Shown piece after piece: positions 59,641 to 64,000 of a stretch of DNA of 64,000 nt. Position 1 is the stretch's first letter; each line of letters begins with the position of its first letter. The notes beneath the pieces are model-generated. The model worked only from the letters and a program-made list of their open reading frames with translations. It did not search any database and was not told the origin of the DNA. This stretch comes from Sciurus carolinensis (lineage: Eukaryota; Chordata; Mammalia; Rodentia; Sciuridae): assembly GCF_902686445.1 (NCBI RefSeq), contig NC_062222.1, positions 38,439,792 to 38,503,791 of the forward strand, given 5' to 3'. Both the position numbers and the translations under genes were made by a program.

Positions 59641-62268
59641 AGACTAGCCAAGGGGTAATTAAAGGGAGGAAGGGACACAAGGCAAATGATAGGGGAAACA
59701 AGAAACAGGTTGGAGTTGGAGTTAGGGGGTACACATTCCCCCAGTAACAAAGCTGGAATCATTGCATGGAATGGGGGACATACCAGGCATATGGGAGCTT
59801 CCCCCAAATACCCAGAGTATGCATGGGACAACCACAGAGCAGCCATAAGAGGAAAGCATAGTATACTATAACCAACAATTTGGTCACCTAGAAATAAGAT
59901 GAGATTACCTTTAAGGGTGGGGACATTCCCTCTCAAAAACCTCAAATTTCTTCTCTATAAATTGGGAAACTTGAATCAGGTGAACTAAGGGTCCCACAAA
60001 TGGAAAGAATTTTCTACTGACCTCAGTTCTCCATTGATGACACACAGTTTACTGATATCTTTGGATAATACTTTCCTAACTTGCCATGTCCTTCTCAACA
60101 TAAAGAAGCCTTGCTTGGGGCACTAGTAATCTAGATTACACAGTGAGGCAGAGCAGTAAAATTCTCTTCCAAGCTCCAGAGAACAGATTGTTCTTTTTGG
60201 AACCTCGGGGTTCTCATTTAGAAATGGGAACACGGTCATTAAACTATCTGGAGTGAGGAGAATTCTAAAGGAACAGAACATGGGGCAAGAAAATGGTATG
60301 AGAGGACAAGGGAGGCTTAAATGTCCCTTAATCACCCTGGGGATTACAGATCTGACTTTTTTTTACTCCTTGGCTGGGGAGTACACCCATGCCCAAAAGA
60401 GAGTTTAGATTCTGGGTTTCCTGCCTGGGGTACAAGTGCTGGCATTGGCCACTGGGAGATTCTACTGTCCACCTTGCTCAATGTAGCAAATGGAGCCAGA
60501 AAAGTTCCTCCAGGGTTCTGTTCTAAGTGGTCTACCTTCCTTACAATAAGATCTTCTATCACTAGCATCACTGTGTATAGTGTGTTGGGTTCAGCACTGT
60601 GATGGGGATCTAATAACATTCTCTCATCTCTTAATTAATTCAATCCTGAACCTTAGAACTCACTTTCTGCAGTGGCAGTGTTTGACCTGGATGGGCCTCT
60701 GAGTGTGTCAGCCTCAGGCCCTGCACACGAGTAGCTGCCATTGTGAAAGTGGAAATGCACAAAACCCAAATCAAGTCAACATGGAAAAAAAGAGAAAGTG
60801 CTATAGTGAAATATATCCCCTTCTGAAAGTCACAGTGACTGGTGATGTCAGTTTCTGATCATTCAGCCTAGTGCTACTGCCTCCAGGTCTTGCCAGAGAC
60901 TGGGGCTACAGCTTCCACTGTAGAGTAGTGAGATGCTATGCCTCTGAGTTCATTAATGTGTTATTGGCAGGATCCAGTTTGGCTAAGCTTCAGTACCTTT
61001 CTTTTGTTGACCAGGCCAGTGATGAATCTTTGGCACTGGGGTCACCTACATGACAGATTATAATATTTCCCCTTACTCCTGAGTAAGCTTGAGAGAAAGA
61101 CCAAGATAGAGACACAGAGAGAAAGAAAGAGAGAGGGAGTCAGACTAAATTCAGACTCCCCATTCCTCTTGGAAATTTGATCCCACCACTTTTGCTGAAT
61201 TCCATTCCTTAGAAGGCCGAGACTGATACCATGCTCCCTAAAGGTGAGTTGAGGGGACTACAAATCTTGAACACCTAGAAGCTGCAGTTTCTGGGAATCC
61301 TTGTGGCACTCCAACCTCATATTTAGAGGAGGCATTTGGGTCATTCTAAATCTCATTGGTAGTCATTGCCAGAGGGATACAAACTCTGAATCTCAGTCAC
61401 TTTAATTCCTGTGGTGTAGAGTCGGAAATGTAGCCATGAGGTGCAGTGGTTTTCCTTAGTGCTCACTGCTGTACTTAGGTCTAGGTTGAATTGCATGTCA
61501 TTCTTTTTCCCTTCCCTTCTTGTGAGTGATCCATCTTTAGGTTTATCTTTAAGTTTAAGCATCTAGCATATGACTCCAGCATAATAATTTCAAAGTTTAT
61601 ACAAATACTTGTGGGCATCTATTCCTATTGCCATTCTAGAATGAAGATGCTAGATTGATCCCCAGTAAACAGATGGGGATATTCAGAAAACCTGAGAAGT
61701 ATAATGATTTGTAGGGATACACACTGATAAGAAGAGAGAATGAGTTTGAACCTAGCTCTGTCTCCCCAAAGCTGAGATGCTGGCTGTACCCAGTTCTACC
61801 TGGGGACAGTGTAATAGAGTATGTTTCTAACTGTCTCCAGTGGTACACATGTCCTGAAGGTATCAGTCAAATCCCAGTGGGCATTTGAGATGGTTTTGTG
61901 TGAGGGAAAAGCTCAGGAAAGTGGATCTCAGGAAATAACTTCATTACCTTGATAATAGAACAAAGAGAACTTGAATCCCTGGCTACCAAACACCATTCCT
62001 GACGTAACCCAGTAATCTCAGTTGTCCAGAGACCTTGGAGAAAGTGTGATGATGTTCTCTTGTGTCTCCCAACTTGCTGAGGTTCATTTCCTCTGGAAAG
62101 AATGAAGTAGTGACCTTATTCAGGTGTGGATATGCTTGACCAGTCCTTGCCCCCAATGTTTCTGAAATTTTCCCAGAGGATACTCGTGGTGACTTAGGGT
62201 CAGCTAAAGCAGGTCAGTTCAGAAAATTCCACCATTCTGATCCTCCAGAGCAACTCTAGATCCTCCCC

Positions 62269-62270
<2 letters not shown>
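59641..62270. other. Low-copy DNA with nothing recognised
   Basis: No long frame, satellite or clear retroelement. A purine-rich stretch (GAGA/GAAA) lies at about 61,092-61,140. Short frames such as 60,321-60,602 show no domain. Confidence 0.45.

Positions 62271-62312
<42 letters not shown>
62271..62312. repeat. (TG)n microsatellite
   Basis: About twenty GT/TG dinucleotides, uninterrupted. Confidence 0.95.
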
Positions 62313-62313
<1 letters not shown>

Positions 62314-63624
62314 GTGTCTGTGCATGCCTCAGTGCTTGAAAGATGGTACACATCAGAACAACTGTCAACAATCAGGACACTCTACATTACAGGTTTGAGG
62401 AGATGAGCTGAACACTCTTTCCAATTTCAGTGGTAGGAGTTCTAATGGTGGAAGCTCTGGTGCTCAGGATCACTATAACCCTGTAGGGACATGTGTTTCC
62501 CACATGCCACCTGTAGAGGAATTCTGTCCTCCAATAGCTTCACGAGGAAGATGGAATGATCATCTCCATTATACTCATGCGGAAACACTTGTTTTTAATG
62601 GGCTTCCTTTGCCCTACAGAGTGCCAAATCTAGAATTCGAATCAAGTCACTCTGAGATTTGGGAGAACCTTCCTGAAAAAGAGACTGCATTCAGATGACA
62701 CAGGATAGAACTCTTGGCAAAAATCAGTATGCCCTAGGGAAAGGTATCAACAATCCAGGAAGTTTATGCCACAGGAATAAGGAGGTGAGCTGAAGTTCCT
62801 ACCCAAGTCCCAGAGCGAGGGGAACCCTGGGGCTTTCAGGAACCAGGACAAAAGGAGAAATATCTGCAACTCAAGGTAAAGATGGGCCTTCGCAGAAAAA
62901 GTGTGAGTCACTCCTTTGTTCCTTGTGCTCAAAGAGAAACTTCATCCTGCCAACAGATAGACTTGTCCAAGCATTGGGAGATCTGAGAGCTGAGAACTTC
63001 ACCTTCCCTGCACACAAACTAAGCCCATGCTGTGGTGGTAACTCTGCCCCTAAATAGATTGAGGACTTCAGGATAAGAGATTTTGACCTCCAGAGGCAGC
63101 CAAGAGTTCTGGACCCAGGGAGACCTCAGTGAGCTGAAAGACTAGCATGGAATCCAGGGGAAAATGTCACAGACACAGGGACCCCTGGCCATGTTTAGCC
63201 TCTTTCAAGCTGTTAACCAACAATAGGGCTCTGAACTTAAGTATCTTCATCTGTTCTGTGGGAAACAGGTGGAACTGTTTAGTAGGTTGTTCTGCAAATT
63301 GACTGAGAAATAGCATAGGTCCCTTGCTGTCTGTGAGTTGCAAGTGTGGAGCAATGTGTTAGCTAATCAAAGAAATCCTGTATGTCTCAGAACCCAGGAA
63401 TCACTTCCAAGGTGACTCCCCATGCTGGCAAGTCCCAGGATGATTAGTATAATTTGAGGAAATGTGAAGAAGATCCAGGAAGATAGCACATTCCAGGGAA
63501 AGATGTCAGCACAGGAAGCACAGGTGACCATGCTATATAGCAATGGTTCAGGGCCCCTTCTGGGACAAATTGTGATCTCAGTCAAAAGAGAAACTCATCC
63601 TGTGTGTAACCCTGCTTCTGAGTT
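62313..63624. other. Low-copy DNA with nothing recognised
   Basis: No tandem structure, retroelement or gene that I can support. Confidence 0.45.
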
Positions 63625-63780
63625 TCATTCATGCCTTTTTTCATTCATTCATACACTCATTAATTCACTCATCCACTCATTCACCCATTTGTTACATACA
63701 TTCATTCATTCCCTTATTTATCTACTTATTCATTCATCAATCTACTTATTTATGCATATATTTATTCATTAATGTATCCC
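63625..63780. repeat. Degenerate (TTCA/TTTA)n tetranucleotide repeat
   Basis: Imperfect ATTC/ACTC/ATTT tetranucleotides over about 150 bp. This accounts for the Ile/His/Ser/Leu-rich frame ending at 63,772. Confidence 0.9.
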
Positions 63781-64000
63781 CTTACTTAGAAATCTTTACT
63801 GTCCCTTGCCATCTGCCCACCACCATGACTCCTCTGTCACTCTGACTGCCCCATGAAATGCCCATACGGAACTCAGCTTCACTATATGAAGTAGAAGTAT
63901 TTGCCCCTAAGCATAGCAGGGACAATGGCCACCAAGAATTATTCATCTTGTTGATAGGCTTAAACTTCAAAAACATAATAGACATTGACCAAATTGATGG

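Noticed and set aside
59501..59945. Leu/Ser-rich minus-strand frames that could suggest membrane proteins
   Set aside because: The Leu-Ser and Cys-Val runs are the translation of the (AC)n(AG)n microsatellite.

Overview
The window is mammalian nuclear DNA made almost entirely of repeats. The best species clue is an antisense composite SINE at 28,705-28,905: a 7SL/B1-like part joined to an ID-like part, with a perfect 13-bp target-site duplication. That architecture, and the related L1 3' ends, suggest a rodent, most likely a squirrel-family (sciurid) genome. I found no convincing host protein-coding gene and no RNA gene; every protein-like segment I can assign belongs to a retroelement.

Layout. 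(1) 1-582: the 5' end of a class II endogenous retrovirus (ERV) on the minus strand, running off the left edge. (2) 583-28,204: a very diverged satellite with an 18-bp unit close to CTCTATGACCTGAGTAGC. It is interrupted by a young provirus (2,656-9,391), a 3'-truncated L1 (12,643-14,140) and a block of a second satellite (15,445-18,660). (3) 28,205-32,920: a larger block of that second satellite, whose ~365-bp units run in a cyclic order of about six types (a higher-order repeat). It has been split by a SINE, a solo-LTR-like element and an unidentified insert. (4) 32,925-37,866: a degraded betaretrovirus-like ERV with capsid/nucleocapsid, dUTPase-protease, RT-RNase H, integrase, a shortened env and a 3' LTR. 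(5) 37,867-45,300: the 18-bp satellite again, now in the opposite orientation, with a 5'-truncated L1 (40,313-41,219). (6) 45,310-48,234: an older ERV of class III-like appearance, cut by (7) a 5'-inverted L1 (48,235-53,817). (8) 53,818-64,000: ordinary low-copy DNA with a B1-like SINE, an ID-like SINE, two MaLR-type LTRs and microsatellites.

The provirus at 2,656-9,391 is the youngest-looking element. Its two 381-bp LTRs differ by one base by eye and it is flanked by the 6-bp duplication CTGAAT. It has tRNA-Phe-like primer-site sequence, a polypurine tract, an open matrix-domain gag segment and an open 250-codon envelope transmembrane subunit, but no recognisable pol. This resembles a non-autonomous, ETn-like element.

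The main structural results are the two-tier satellite (an 18-bp array interleaved with a six-type ~365-bp higher-order repeat), the orientation switch of the 18-bp array across the ERV at 33-38 kb, and the young pol-less provirus. The many 60-145-codon open frames in the satellite arise because 18 bp is exactly six codons; they are not genes.
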